NCBI GenBank assembly: GCA_002256395.1
Contig: NKJG01000002.1
Span: 124,001 to 188,000, forward strand
Source of the DNA: Bacteroidetes bacterium B1(2017)
Lineage (GTDB): Bacteria; Bacteroidota; Bacteroidia; UKL13-3
Direction: 5' to 3'
Length of the DNA stretch: 64,000 bases
Both the position numbers and the translations under genes were made by a program. Position 1 is the first letter of the stretch. Each line of letters opens with the position of its first letter. Below the pieces are notes generated by a model, which was not told the origin of the DNA, made no database searches, and saw only the letters and a list, made by a program, of their open reading frames with translations. Below are positions 26,605-36,798 of this stretch, in pieces.

Positions 26605-26891
26605 ATGAGTGAGATTAATAAATAAAATTACAATTAATACCAATGAAAGCAAATTGTAGTTGATATCAAATTGTGTATAAAGTAGCCAATTTAAGGAATC
26701 CTTTTTCTCTGTTCATTTTGGATAAGTATATTGGCCTATAGCTCATTAGCATTTTTTTTGTCTTATTTAGAATTGATTTACGCAATGCTTTTCCTTATTA
26801 TGTACACTATTTTGCGTCATATTGTGTATTTGATTGCTACTTGAAAGACTACCTTAGACCCTGAAAAATATAGGGTTTTAAACAGTCTGCC
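26605..26891. other. Divergent intergenic region between pyc and the hybrid kinase
   Basis: A 287-base AT-rich gap with no recognised gene. It contains TGTTCATTTTGGA at 26710-26722, a 12-base word shared with the region upstream of kdnA. No exact TAnnTTTG box was found for either flanking gene, so neither promoter is assigned. Confidence 0.4.
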
Positions 26892-29800
26892 ATGAATTAT
26901 AAGGATACGCCAAAGGAAGAACTTGTAAATAAAATTCTTGAACTAGAAAAGGAGAATTTGGAGCTAAAAAAATTAGGACAAATTGTACAACCATTACAGT
27001 TTTCTAATAAAATAGCCGATGAATTACCTGGTATGGTTTATCAATATAGGCTTCGCCCTGATGGTACAAGTTGTTTTCCGTATGCTAGTGATGGAATTAA
27101 ATATATATATCGAGTAAACCCAGAAGATGTAGTAAAGGATTCGAATGCGGTTTTTTCAAATCTTCATCCAGATGATTTTGCGGCAATAACTCAATCTATT
27201 ATAGATTCAGCTAAGAATTTAACTTTATGGCAATTTAAATACCGTGTAAAATTTGAAGATGGAACTATTCGATGGCTACATGGAAACGGTTCGCCAGAAT
27301 TGGAGGAAGATGGTTCTGTTTTATGGCATGGGTTTATTACAGATATAACAGATGCAAAGAAAATAGAAGACCAATTACTTTGGAATCAATCGCTATTAAA
27401 TTTAATGGCTACTTCCTCCCCACTCGGGTTTTTGGTAGTTGATAATAGAACAGACGAAATTTTATATTTTAATAATCGTTTTTGTGAGATATGGGGAATT
27501 GAACATTTAAGTGATAGAATGCGAACAGGTGAACTAAAGAATAATGATATTATTCCAGATTGTTTGCCTGTATTGGTTGATATTCCTGCCTTTGCAGAAT
27601 CATGCAAACCACTTCAATTTGAAGAGAATAGGGTTGTTGTTTCTGATGATATTCCATTTACAAATAACCGCACCATTCATAGGTACAGTACTCAAATTAG
27701 AGGTGACAAAGATGAGTATTTTGGACGATTTTACATATTTGAAGATATTACTGAAAAACAATCAAAAGTTGAAGAGCTTTTAGAAAATAAGGAAAAACAT
27801 CGCGCCTTAAGTGAAGCCACCATCGACTCTATTTTCTTTTCTGAGAAAGGTATTTGTATTGCCCAAAATAAGGCAGCCGAAATTGAGTTTGGATACAGTA
27901 ATAAGGAGGCATTAGGCAGATATGGTACCGATTGGATTGTACCTGAATATCGTGATTTAGTGATGAAAAACATGCTTTCAGGCTATGAAAAGCCGTATGA
28001 AGTAGTTGCACTTAGAAAAGATGGAAGCACTTTTCCTTGCATGTTAAGTGGTAGGATGATGTTTTATAAAAATAAAAATGTTAGGGTAACCATTCTTCAG
28101 AATATTTCAGAAAGAAAGCAGGCCGAATTAACACTCTTAAATAGTCAAATTCAATTTGCTAAATTTATGGATTTTTTACCTGCTTTAGTCTTTATAAAAA
28201 ATGCTAAAAGCGAAATAGTCTACTGCAATGAGGCCATGGATAAAGCACTCGGATCAAACTCTTGGGTAAATAAACCTCTTAATGAAATTTTTGACGAGGA
28301 AACTACAACAAGAATTATTTCGGATGACCAAAGAACCATAAAAAGCGGCTATGAAGTTATTTACGAAAGTTTCCCAAATTTAGATGGAATATTAAGAGAT
28401 TATGAAACTCGAAAATTTGCCATTCCAATAACAGGAAATGAAATGCTCCTTGGTGGTATAGCACTTGATATTTCTGACCGAAAACAGGCAGAAGAGAAAT
28501 TTGAAAGGGCATTTCAATCTAATTCAGTATTGATGGCTATTTCAAGTCTTGAAACTGGTAAGTTTATTGACGTGAATGAAAAGCTCCTTAAAGAATCAGG
28601 ATACACGCGCGACGAAATTATTGGAAAAACTTCTAAAGAATTGAACTTGTTTGTTGATTATGACGAAAGAAAGGATATAGTAAATAGTGCAAAAACTAAT
28701 ATAAACCTACCTTCTTCACTTGAAATTAATTTAAAGGGAAAAAGAAATAACATTATTACAGGATTAGTTTCTATAAACACGGTACAAATTGGAAATGAAA
28801 CGTGTGCATTAACTGCAATAGTTGATATTACAGAGCGTAAGAAAATGGAAAAGGCCCTGCACAATAGTGAGGAGAAACTTCAAACTATCATTGAAACCTC
28901 GCCCGATGGGGTGGCTATTTCTAGTATGAATGGAACCATTGAGTTTGTAACCAAACAAACAACTAAATTATTTGGTTATGAAACATTTGAGGAACAAATA
29001 GGTAAAAATATTTTAGACTTTATACATCCTAGTTATCAAACTAAAGCAATTCACCTATTATCAGAAATGCTTAAAGGAAACCTTACAGGTGCAACAGAAT
29101 ATTTAATGCAAAGGAAGGATGGAAGCACCTTCTTTTGTGAAATTAATGCAAATGTATTAAAGGATAATTTCAATACACCAAAAGGAGTTCTATACATAGT
29201 AAGAGATATTTCTGAGCGTAAGAAATTTGAAAAGGAACTTCAAGAAGCAACAACAAGAATGATTCTTGCAACTCAAATTACTGGTGTTGGTATTTGGGAT
29301 TATGATATGGCCAAGCAGAATTTGGTTTGGGATGACCAAATGTATAAACTGTATGGTTTTGATAAAGACGATCCTTATTATAAAAAGGAGAATTGGCGCA
29401 GTTTTATTCACCCCGAAGATGGTGATTTGGTTTCCTTTCATTATCAAAATTCTATTCAGAATAAGACTCAACTAGATTTTGCTTTCCGAATAATTTGGCC
29501 GGATAAATCTATAAAGCACATTCGCCTAATGGCCCAAGTACATTTCGATGAAAATGACAAACCAAGTCATTTAATTGGAACAAATAGAGATATTACAGAG
29601 CAACTCTTGGCCGAAAAAGAAACAAATCAAGCTCGAAAAGAGGCCGAAGCCGCTAACCAAGCTAAAAGTGAGTTTTTATCGAGAATGAGTCACGAACTGA
29701 GGACTCCGCTAAATTCTATTTTAGGTTTCGCTCAATTGATGGATTTAAGCGAGCAAGAAGAAAAAAAGAAAAAGGGTTTAGCTCATATTTTGAACAGTGG

Positions 29801-30950
29801 AATGCATCTATTAAATTTAATTAATGAAGTGTTAGATCTTTCAAAAATTGAGGCAGGTCACATAAATGTTTCAAAAGAAAATATCAAATGCTTAGAGTTA
29901 ATTAATGAGGTGTTAGATATTGTTTCACCCATGGCATCTAAGAATGGATTGAAAATTAGTTTTACTCCTTTTAAAACTATTTTGCCAGCCATTCATTCTG
30001 ATCCTAAATTGTTGAAACAAGTCTTGCTAAATCTGCTTAACAATGCTTTAAAATATACCCCTCAAGGTGGCAGTATAAACATTTTTGTAAGCACCATTCC
30101 ACCAAATAAGAAGAAATTTACCAGTATTCGTATTAGTATTTGCGATACAGGAAATGGAATTTCGGAAGAAAATCTTTTGAAAATATTTATGCCGTTTGAG
30201 CGTATAGGTGCAGAAAAAACAAGTGTGGAGGGAACTGGTTTAGGCTTATCTGTTGTTCGCAAAATTATAGCCGCCTTAGATGGCCAAATTGGAGTTAAAA
30301 GTACCATTGGGGTGGGGTCAACTTTTTGGATTGATTTGCCTGTTGCCTCTGTAACAGATGGTTTAAAAATGGAACTTAGCCAATCAAAAAATTTAGTGAC
30401 AGATTTGAAAGATGAACTTAAAATACATCAAATTGACAAATTGGAAAGAGCGGCTGAATTAGATATTGCCAATATTGAATTGGAATTTCAAACTTCAGAA
30501 AAGATATCTACTGCAGCCGAAATGGTCATACTTAAGGAAGAGCTATTACGTAATAGAACTAAATCAAACTACCAAAAAATAACAGGTTCTGTTTTAATTG
30601 TGGATGATAGTATTTCAAATATTGACTTGGTTCGACAAGTAATTTATTTTGTATTTCCTTCCATTTCAATTTTGCATTGTTTAAATGGTCAGGATGTTGT
30701 TAATGCTGTCATTGAAAATAGACCTTCCATCATTCTTCTCGACTTAAATTTACCTGATTTACATGGTAGTGAAATTTTAAAACAATTAAAGGGAAGTTTA
30801 ATTGTGAAAGATATTCCCGTTGTTATTATTAGTGCCGATGCTACAGAAAAACAAATTAATTCGGCACTTGCCGCTGGTGCTGCTAATTACCTTACCAAAC
30901 CGCTAAATTTAGAATTGTTTATTCAAACTATTTTCAAATTGCTTTCTTAA
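26892..30950 (+). CDS. Seven-PAS hybrid histidine kinase with C-terminal receiver
   Basis: 1352 residues with no membrane span, so a cytosolic sensor. I count seven PAS/PAC units between about residues 40 and 905; most end in a (D/N)ITERK- or ISERK-type linker. The HisKA domain has the phospho-acceptor His934 in SHELRTPLN. The ATPase domain (about 1035-1150) has NLLNNALKY, CDTGNGIS and GTGLGL. A coiled linker leads to a receiver domain (about 1235-1352) with Asp1284 in LLDLNLP and the conserved Lys in YLTKP. Signals are probably redox state, light or small molecules bound in PAS pockets. A receiver-DHp gene follows 32 bases later, a likely partner. Confidence 0.93.
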   Translation: MNYKDTPKEELVNKILELEKENLELKKLGQIVQPLQFSNKIADELPGMVYQYRLRPDGTSCFPYASDGIKYIYRVNPEDVVKDSNAVFSNLHPDDFAAITQSIIDSAKNLTLWQFKYRVKFEDGTIRWLHGNGSPELEEDGSVLWHGFITDITDAKKIEDQLLWNQSLLNLMATSSPLGFLVVDNRTDEILYFNNRFCEIWGIEHLSDRMRTGELKNNDIIPDCLPVLVDIPAFAESCKPLQFEENRVVVSDDIPFTNNRTIHRYSTQIRGDKDEYFGRFYIFEDITEKQSKVEELLENKEKHRALSEATIDSIFFSEKGICIAQNKAAEIEFGYSNKEALGRYGTDWIVPEYRDLVMKNMLSGYEKPYEVVALRKDGSTFPCMLSGRMMFYKNKNVRVTILQNISERKQAELTLLNSQIQFAKFMDFLPALVFIKNAKSEIVYCNEAMDKALGSNSWVNKPLNEIFDEETTTRIISDDQRTIKSGYEVIYESFPNLDGILRDYETRKFAIPITGNEMLLGGIALDISDRKQAEEKFERAFQSNSVLMAISSLETGKFIDVNEKLLKESGYTRDEIIGKTSKELNLFVDYDERKDIVNSAKTNINLPSSLEINLKGKRNNIITGLVSINTVQIGNETCALTAIVDITERKKMEKALHNSEEKLQTIIETSPDGVAISSMNGTIEFVTKQTTKLFGYETFEEQIGKNILDFIHPSYQTKAIHLLSEMLKGNLTGATEYLMQRKDGSTFFCEINANVLKDNFNTPKGVLYIVRDISERKKFEKELQEATTRMILATQITGVGIWDYDMAKQNLVWDDQMYKLYGFDKDDPYYKKENWRSFIHPEDGDLVSFHYQNSIQNKTQLDFAFRIIWPDKSIKHIRLMAQVHFDENDKPSHLIGTNRDITEQLLAEKETNQARKEAEAANQAKSEFLSRMSHELRTPLNSILGFAQLMDLSEQEEKKKKGLAHILNSGMHLLNLINEVLDLSKIEAGHINVSKENIKCLELINEVLDIVSPMASKNGLKISFTPFKTILPAIHSDPKLLKQVLLNLLNNALKYTPQGGSINIFVSTIPPNKKKFTSIRISICDTGNGISEENLLKIFMPFERIGAEKTSVEGTGLGLSVVRKIIAALDGQIGVKSTIGVGSTFWIDLPVASVTDGLKMELSQSKNLVTDLKDELKIHQIDKLERAAELDIANIELEFQTSEKISTAAEMVILKEELLRNRTKSNYQKITGSVLIVDDSISNIDLVRQVIYFVFPSISILHCLNGQDVVNAVIENRPSIILLDLNLPDLHGSEILKQLKGSLIVKDIPVVIISADATEKQINSALAAGAANYLTKPLNLELFIQTIFKLLS

Positions 30951-30982
30951 AAACAATCTATCACTAATAAAGAACGAAAAAA

Positions 30983-31687
30983 ATGACACCCCAAACTATC
31001 TTAGATACTAAAATTCTTGTAGTGGATGATATGCAAGCAAACCTTGATTTGCTTGTTGAATTATTAACTTTTGAAGGCTATTCCGATATCGAAACAGTTT
31101 CTGATTCTAGAAACGTTATGGACGTTTATAATAGCTATCAACCAAACATTATCTTATTGGATTTAGCTATGCCCTATGTTTCTGGATTTGAAATATTAGC
31201 AGAAATTAAACAATTTGAAACACCAACAACCTTTATCCCAATTCTTGTGTTAACCGCAGATACTACAGCTGAAGCAAAAAAAATGGCCTTAACTCTTGGC
31301 GCAAACGATTTTATTACTAAACCTTTTGATTTGTCTGAAGTGACACTTCGTATAAAGAACTTATTGTTTACTCAATCACTCTTAAACCAATTAAAAAGTC
31401 AGAACAATTTGCTAGAGGAAAAAGTTAAGCAAAGAACCAAGCAATTAGAACAGCACCTTGAGAGAATTGAAAGTCAAAACAAATCTCTTAAAGAAATTGC
31501 CTGGACTCAATCACATGTGCTTCGGGCGCCCGTTGCTCGCATTCTTGGCCTAGTTCCTTTTCTTCAAAGTAATGACGAAAGTGATGAATTAAGTAAAAAT
31601 CAAATTCTTGAATATATTCTAGATTCTACAAATGAATTAGATGGAATTATTAGAGAAATTTCAGCTAAAACCTATGTGCAAAAATAA
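30983..31687 (+). CDS. Response regulator with C-terminal DHp-like domain and no ATPase
   Basis: 234 residues. A receiver domain (about 8-125) has the acidic pair VVDDM, phospho-acceptor Asp60 in LLDLAMP and Lys in FITKPFD. A coiled coil (about 130-170) follows, then a segment beginning SHVLRAPVARILG with His178. The latter matches the H-box of Bacteroidota histidine kinases, yet the protein stops before any HATPase domain. It might accept phosphate and relay it, or dimerise with a kinase. It lies 32 bases after the seven-PAS hybrid kinase, so the two are probably cotranscribed and work together. No DNA-binding domain is present. Confidence 0.85.
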   Translation: MTPQTILDTKILVVDDMQANLDLLVELLTFEGYSDIETVSDSRNVMDVYNSYQPNIILLDLAMPYVSGFEILAEIKQFETPTTFIPILVLTADTTAEAKKMALTLGANDFITKPFDLSEVTLRIKNLLFTQSLLNQLKSQNNLLEEKVKQRTKQLEQHLERIESQNKSLKEIAWTQSHVLRAPVARILGLVPFLQSNDESDELSKNQILEYILDSTNELDGIIREISAKTYVQK

Positions 31688-31708
31688 ATCGTATATCTGC
31701 TTCGTCAT

Positions 31709-34591
31709 CTAATGAACAGAACTGAGTTTTTCTTTTAAATACTTTCCCGTATAGCTTTCATTAACCTTTATTAAATCCTCTGGAGTTCCTTCAAAAACCA
31801 AATTTCCTCCAGTTGTTCCTGCTTCCGGACCTAAATCAATAATCCAATCGGCGCACTTAATTACGTCCATATTGTGTTCAATAACTAAAAGGGTATGGCC
31901 TTGATCCAATAAGGCATAAAATGATTTCAATAATTTTTTAATATCGTTAAAATGCAATCCTGTTGTTGGTTCATCAAAAATAAATAATACTGGATCACTA
32001 TTTTTTCCCTTACCTAAAAACGAAGCAAGCTTTACACGTTGAGCTTCACCACCACTTAAGGTATTTGAACTTTGACCTAACTTAATATACCCTAAACCAA
32101 CTTCCTGTAAGGGTTTTAATTTATTGGCCAAACTCTTTTCATCTGCAAAGAATTCAATTGCTTCATCTATGCTCAATTCTAATACATCGCTAATGCTTTT
32201 TTGATGGTAATGTACTTCCCTAACCTCCTCTTTAAATCTGCTTCCTCCACACTCTTCGCAAGGCAAATGAACATCCGCCATAAATTGCATTTCAATAGTT
32301 ATTTCACCTTCTCCAGAGCAGGTGTCGCAACGGCCTCCCTCCACATTAAAACTAAAATGTTGTGGCTTATAGGCTCTTTGCTTAGCTAATGGTTGGTTGG
32401 CATATAATTCTCTAATCGCATCATATGCCTTTATGTAGGTAACAGGGTTTGATCGCGACGATTTACCTATAGGATTTTGATCTACAAATTCAATCTGACT
32501 AATCGCTTTAAGGTTGCCTTCAAGTTTATCAAAACTACCCGTTTTTTCACCGGTATAACTTCCAAATAATTTTTGTAAAGCAGGGTAGAGGATACTCTTA
32601 ATTAAGGTTGTTTTACCACTTCCACTAACACCTGTAACCACGGTTAAAATATTTAAAGGAAACTTTACATCAAATCCCTTTAAGTTATTTTGCCTTGCAC
32701 CCTTCACTAAAATATGTTGATTCCATTTTCTTCTGCGTTCTGGCACAGCAATAGTTTCAACATGATTTAGATATTTTCCCGTTAAACTTTTTGGGTCTTC
32801 TTTCAACTCTTTTAAAGTACCTATCGAAACAACCTCACCACCATGAATACCTGCTAATGGACCCATATCAATAATTTGATCCGCTTGTTCCATTATGTCT
32901 TGGTCGTGCTCTACCACCACCACTGTATTACCAATATCGCGCAGGGCTTTTAAAACTTCAATAAGTTTTTCTGTATCTCTGCTATGCAATCCAATACTTG
33001 GCTCATCCAAAATATATAATGAACCTACAAGGCTTGAGCCTAAAGATGTGGCAAGGTTAATACGCTGTGATTCTCCACCACTTAAGGTATTTGATAATCT
33101 ATTTAAGGATAAATATCCTAAGCCAACTTTTTGCAAAAATTCTAACCTATTTTCTACCTCTACCAAAATTCGTTTGGCAATACTTGCATGGTTATTGCTT
33201 AACCAAAGAGCCTTAAAATAAGCAACACTTTCGTCAATGCTCATCAATAATAATTCTGATAAGGTTATTCTAGGATCTCTTTCAGATCCTGCATCCTCCA
33301 TATTAAAGTTTTCTGGAGTTATCATTACATAATTAGAATCTTTACGCAATCGTGTTCCATGGCAATCCATACAGGTTGTTTTGCCCCTGTATCTAGCCAA
33401 CATTACACGGTATTGAATTTTATATGTTTGGCGTTCCAATTCTGCAAAAAAGCCCGAAAGCCCTTCCCAATCTTTGCCACCTTGCCATAGGAAGTTTCTT
33501 TGTTTCTGACTTAGTTCGTAATAAGGCTTATGAATGGGGAAATCATTTTTCCTACTTAATGCAACAAAGCGATGCTTGTATTCTTGCATTTTTTCGCCCT
33601 TCCAAGGAACTATTGCATCTTCAAATACCGATAAACTTTTATCAGGTATAACCAGGTCTTCATCAATGCCAATAACGCTTCCAAATCCCTCACAGGTTTT
33701 GCATGCTCCATACGGATTATTAAAGCTAAAAAAATTAACGCTAGGTTCTTCAAAACTCATCCCATCCTCTTCAAAACGATTGTTAAATGGAACGTATTTT
33801 TTTTCTTCTCCATCAACCAATACAAGTAGGTCGCCATGGCCTTCAAAAAAGGCGGTCTGAACCGAATCACTTATCCTATTTTGAAAATCTTCATCGTCTT
33901 TAATTACAGCAAATCTATCAACCATTAAAAACAAGTTCTCTGAAGTAGTTTTTTCTAAAGATTTACTCGTTTTCTTTTTAGTCTTTTCAGATGCATTTAA
34001 TCCTTTCTGTTGATTTTCTAGATAAGTTTCAATATCTAGTATCTCTTCGTTGAAATAAATACGGTTAAAACCATTTTGTAAATGTAATTCCAACTCCTTT
34101 TCTATTTCTCCACCTTGAATTCCTAATGCAACTAACAAGTACATTTTGCTTGACTCTGGGTAGGAAAGAATAAAATCTGTAACGTTTTCTACGGTATGTC
34201 TAATTACTTCTTTACCCGAAATTGGTGAGTAGGTTATTCCAATTCTGGCAAAAAGTAGTTTCAAATAATCATAGATTTCGGTGCTAGTGGCAACCGTACT
34301 TCTTGGGTTTTTTGTATTTACCTTTTGCTCAATAGCAATAGATGGAGAAATCCCTTGAATAGTGTCCACATCAGGTTTATTCATCTTTCCTAAAAATTGC
34401 CGTGCATATGCCGATAAACTCTCTACATATCTTCTTTGTCCTTCGGCATATAAGGTGTCGAACACCAAACTACTTTTACCTGAGCCCGAAACACCTGTTA
34501 CAACCGTTAACTTATTTCTTTGTATGGCAACGGAAACATTTTTCAAATTATGCATCCTTGCCCCTTTTATTAGAATATTTTTATCTTGCAT
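31709..34591 (-). CDS. uvrA: Excinuclease ABC subunit A
   Basis: 960 residues, full length for UvrA, the damage-recognition ATPase of nucleotide-excision repair. Two ABC ATPase modules are visible: Walker A GVSGSGKSS near residue 35 with signature LSGGESQR, and Walker A GVSGSGKTT near 645 with LSGGEAQR. Zinc-binding cysteines occur as CKTCEG, CMDCHG, and CDTCSG with CEECGG. No change to key residues is seen. The start at 34591 lies 14 bases from the divergent outer-membrane protein gene. Confidence 0.97.
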   Translation of the reverse strand: MQDKNILIKGARMHNLKNVSVAIQRNKLTVVTGVSGSGKSSLVFDTLYAEGQRRYVESLSAYARQFLGKMNKPDVDTIQGISPSIAIEQKVNTKNPRSTVATSTEIYDYLKLLFARIGITYSPISGKEVIRHTVENVTDFILSYPESSKMYLLVALGIQGGEIEKELELHLQNGFNRIYFNEEILDIETYLENQQKGLNASEKTKKKTSKSLEKTTSENLFLMVDRFAVIKDDEDFQNRISDSVQTAFFEGHGDLLVLVDGEEKKYVPFNNRFEEDGMSFEEPSVNFFSFNNPYGACKTCEGFGSVIGIDEDLVIPDKSLSVFEDAIVPWKGEKMQEYKHRFVALSRKNDFPIHKPYYELSQKQRNFLWQGGKDWEGLSGFFAELERQTYKIQYRVMLARYRGKTTCMDCHGTRLRKDSNYVMITPENFNMEDAGSERDPRITLSELLLMSIDESVAYFKALWLSNNHASIAKRILVEVENRLEFLQKVGLGYLSLNRLSNTLSGGESQRINLATSLGSSLVGSLYILDEPSIGLHSRDTEKLIEVLKALRDIGNTVVVVEHDQDIMEQADQIIDMGPLAGIHGGEVVSIGTLKELKEDPKSLTGKYLNHVETIAVPERRRKWNQHILVKGARQNNLKGFDVKFPLNILTVVTGVSGSGKTTLIKSILYPALQKLFGSYTGEKTGSFDKLEGNLKAISQIEFVDQNPIGKSSRSNPVTYIKAYDAIRELYANQPLAKQRAYKPQHFSFNVEGGRCDTCSGEGEITIEMQFMADVHLPCEECGGSRFKEEVREVHYHQKSISDVLELSIDEAIEFFADEKSLANKLKPLQEVGLGYIKLGQSSNTLSGGEAQRVKLASFLGKGKNSDPVLFIFDEPTTGLHFNDIKKLLKSFYALLDQGHTLLVIEHNMDVIKCADWIIDLGPEAGTTGGNLVFEGTPEDLIKVNESYTGKYLKEKLSSVH

Positions 34592-34605
34592 GTCAAATCA
34601 ACTGT

Positions 34606-35361
34606 ATGAACCAAACTTTTTTAAGTGCCACAAGATTACAAAAAACAAATAGGCTAATTTGTTTTGTTAGTGTTTTTTTATTGCTAGGAATAAAAATAAA
34701 TGCACAAACACTCTCCATTGCTAGTGGTATAAGCATACCCTCTGGGCTTTACAGCAGCAAAGATTTTACACAAAAAGATTGCGGCCTTGCTAAAACAGGG
34801 TATTCAATTAATTTAGTTTTTGAAGACAATCGGAAAACACGTGCCATAAACCCTATTATTCAATACACCTTCAACTCAAATCCTCTTGATCAGGATGCCA
34901 TTGAAAAGTATGTAAAAGTTCTTGACCCAAAAGTTATTGGATTACAATCCTATAAACCATGGTCTCAACACCTCTTAATGATAGGAGCTAAAGCAAATTA
35001 TTATAACTCTAATTACACCCTTTTTGCTAAGGCTAGCGCAGGTTTAGGCTGGTTAAGTACTTTTGGTTATACCTATTACGATACGCTTTCTGGATATGAT
35101 ATTATTAAACGAAAAGTAGCCAACGAAAATTCCTTAGTTATGAGTATTGGGGTAGGGGGTAATGTGATGATTTTTGAAAATATTGACTTGAATTTTGGGT
35201 ATGATTTCTTTTATTCAAAGTCAAATTTTGGTAAACCCTCTTATGTAGATTCCAGTGGTAAACCAATAGGTACCAGTGAGTCGTATAGCCCGCCATTTCA
35301 AACGGCTTCCATTTATTTAGGTTTATCCTTTCATTTGAGAGGTGCGTATCAGAAAAAATAA
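34606..35361 (+). CDS. Outer-membrane beta-barrel protein
   Basis: About 251 residues from the ATG at 34606. The open frame runs far upstream into uvrA on the other strand, but only this ATG gives a signal peptide (ending GIKINAQ) and no overlap. The mature part shows alternating hydrophobic strands with aromatic girdles (for example NSNYTLFAKASAGLGW, quoted in part, and SFHLRG near the end), typical of small outer-membrane barrels. Substrate or role is unknown. It points away from uvrA and toward the ECF sigma gene. Confidence 0.72.
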   Translation: MNQTFLSATRLQKTNRLICFVSVFLLLGIKINAQTLSIASGISIPSGLYSSKDFTQKDCGLAKTGYSINLVFEDNRKTRAINPIIQYTFNSNPLDQDAIEKYVKVLDPKVIGLQSYKPWSQHLLMIGAKANYYNSNYTLFAKASAGLGWLSTFGYTYYDTLSGYDIIKRKVANENSLVMSIGVGGNVMIFENIDLNFGYDFFYSKSNFGKPSYVDSSGKPIGTSESYSPPFQTASIYLGLSFHLRGAYQKK

Positions 35362-35378
35362 TTTTTTTTTGCTAACGC

Positions 35379-35408
35379 TTGTTTTTCTCATTTCGTTTAC
35401 TAAATTCG
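35379..35408 (+). promoter_or_regulatory. Candidate promoter of the ECF sigma gene
   Basis: TTG at 35379-35381, 19 bases, then TAAATTCG at 35401-35408, one mismatch from TAnnTTTG. Predicted leader about 90 bases. Spacing is right for the Bacteroidota housekeeping promoter. Confidence 0.35.
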
Positions 35409-35501
35409 TCTTAACAAACATCACAAACAAATAAATTATAGCTTATAGAATAAATCTACACTAATTTTTCCTTCTGGTTTAACCCTTTAATATCTACAAC
35501 C

Positions 35502-36080
35502 ATGAACATGCAGAAAATTAGTGACCACGAACTGGTAAAGCTATACCAATCCGGCACACAAACTGCTCTTGAAGAACTGATCAAACGCCACAAGCGTAGT
35601 ATCTTTTCTGCTATTTATCTCATTGTACGTGATCGTCCCTTAGCGGAAGACATTTTTCAAGAGACTTTTATTAAAATCATCAAAACTCTTCGTTCGGGTA
35701 ACTATAACGAAGAAGGTAAATTTGGTGGTTGGGCTGTAAGAGTTGGCCGAAATTTAACCATTGATTATATCCGCAAAATGAAGCGCGATGTAACTATTAC
35801 CGATAGTGAAGGAAATGGTATTTTTGATTACCTCATTATTGCAGAGGAAAATAAAGAAGATAAAATTATCCAAGCCCAATCAGAGCATCAATTAAAAAAC
35901 CTTATCAAATTGCTACCTGAGGAGCAACGTGAGGTTCTAATTATGCGCCATTGGGGTGATATGAGCTTCAAAGAAATTTCCGACAAAACAGGCGTGAGTA
36001 TTAATACAGCCCTTGGAAGAATGAGGTATGCCCTCAACAATTTACGCAAAATGATGGTTGCGCAAGGAGTACAGCTTTAA
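35502..36080 (+). CDS. ECF-type RNA polymerase sigma factor
   Basis: 192 residues. Region 2 (about 20-95) includes LAEDIFQETFIKII and GWAVRVGRNLTIDYIRK; region 4 (about 130-185) includes LPEEQREVLIMRHWGDMSFKEIS, quoted in part, and the helix-turn-helix ISINTALGRMRYAL type. It has no region 3 and belongs to the extracytoplasmic-function group, directing RNA polymerase to a small regulon. Downstream lie a secreted carbohydrate-binding-like protein and an 81-residue protein with an anti-sigma-like N terminus, which may be its target and its regulator. Confidence 0.93.
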   Translation: MNMQKISDHELVKLYQSGTQTALEELIKRHKRSIFSAIYLIVRDRPLAEDIFQETFIKIIKTLRSGNYNEEGKFGGWAVRVGRNLTIDYIRKMKRDVTITDSEGNGIFDYLIIAEENKEDKIIQAQSEHQLKNLIKLLPEEQREVLIMRHWGDMSFKEISDKTGVSINTALGRMRYALNNLRKMMVAQGVQL

Positions 36081-36148
36081 GGTATACCTTAGTTCTGCTC
36101 TCTTTTTACAACTCCTTTTTTTTATAAACCCTTTAATTTTTTATTGTT

Positions 36149-36727
36149 ATGAAAGCAAAAGCACAAGTAGCATTGTTACTGGTAGTTCTAGTAGCTCTGT
36201 TTTCCTTCGACGTTCCTAAAGGTTGGTACAAAGCTGGCTCAAATCCCGATCGCTATGAGATTGGTATTGATAAAGGCGCAGGAATTGATGGCACAAATGC
36301 AGCAACAATTAAATCGGAAAGTACCCGTGTAAGAGGCTTTGGAACTTTGGTTCAAAACCTTGTACCAGGTAACTTTGCTGGCAAACGACTACGTATGTCG
36401 GGTTATATTAAAACATCTGAAGTTAGCGGCTGGGGCGGATTTTGGTTGCGAATTGATGGCCAAAAACCAAGTGATCCTTATGTGTTTGATAATATGTCGA
36501 ACCGCAAAATAAAAGGTACTACCGATTGGGTTAAATGCGAAATAGTGGTTGATGTGCCTAAAAAGGCTACCAATATTGCCTACGGTGCCCTTCTTAGCGG
36601 TAGCGGTCAACTTTGGTTTGATAACTTAACTTTTGAAGAGGTGGATGAATCAGTTCCAGCCACTATTCCATATCCAAAAGAAAAAGCGGCTCAAAATCAA
36701 CCAACTAACTTGAGTTTTGAAGAATAA
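36149..36727 (+). CDS. Exported protein with carbohydrate-binding-like jelly-roll
   Basis: 192 residues. The N terminus has a hydrophobic stretch (AQVALLLVVLVALFSF) that can act as a signal peptide or anchor. The remainder reads like a CBM-type or galactose-binding-like beta sandwich: GWYKAGSNPDRYEIGID, RLRMSGYIKTSEV, GFWLRIDG, then a final LWFDNLTFEEV. Similar modules occur alone or fused to regulators in other bacteria. Ligand unknown. Its place between the ECF sigma gene and the anti-sigma-like gene suggests it is part of that system, which is inference. Confidence 0.68.
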   Translation: MKAKAQVALLLVVLVALFSFDVPKGWYKAGSNPDRYEIGIDKGAGIDGTNAATIKSESTRVRGFGTLVQNLVPGNFAGKRLRMSGYIKTSEVSGWGGFWLRIDGQKPSDPYVFDNMSNRKIKGTTDWVKCEIVVDVPKKATNIAYGALLSGSGQLWFDNLTFEEVDESVPATIPYPKEKAAQNQPTNLSFEE

Positions 36728-36798
36728 ACTAGAAATAATGATCCCTTCCTAAAATAAGTTTGCCCTAAGCTGCGTTTTTTATGTACTAATGAAAAACA

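Noticed and set aside
34402..34605. Long N-terminal extension of the outer-membrane protein frame
   Set aside because: It lies on the opposite strand of uvrA and has no signal peptide until the ATG at 34606.
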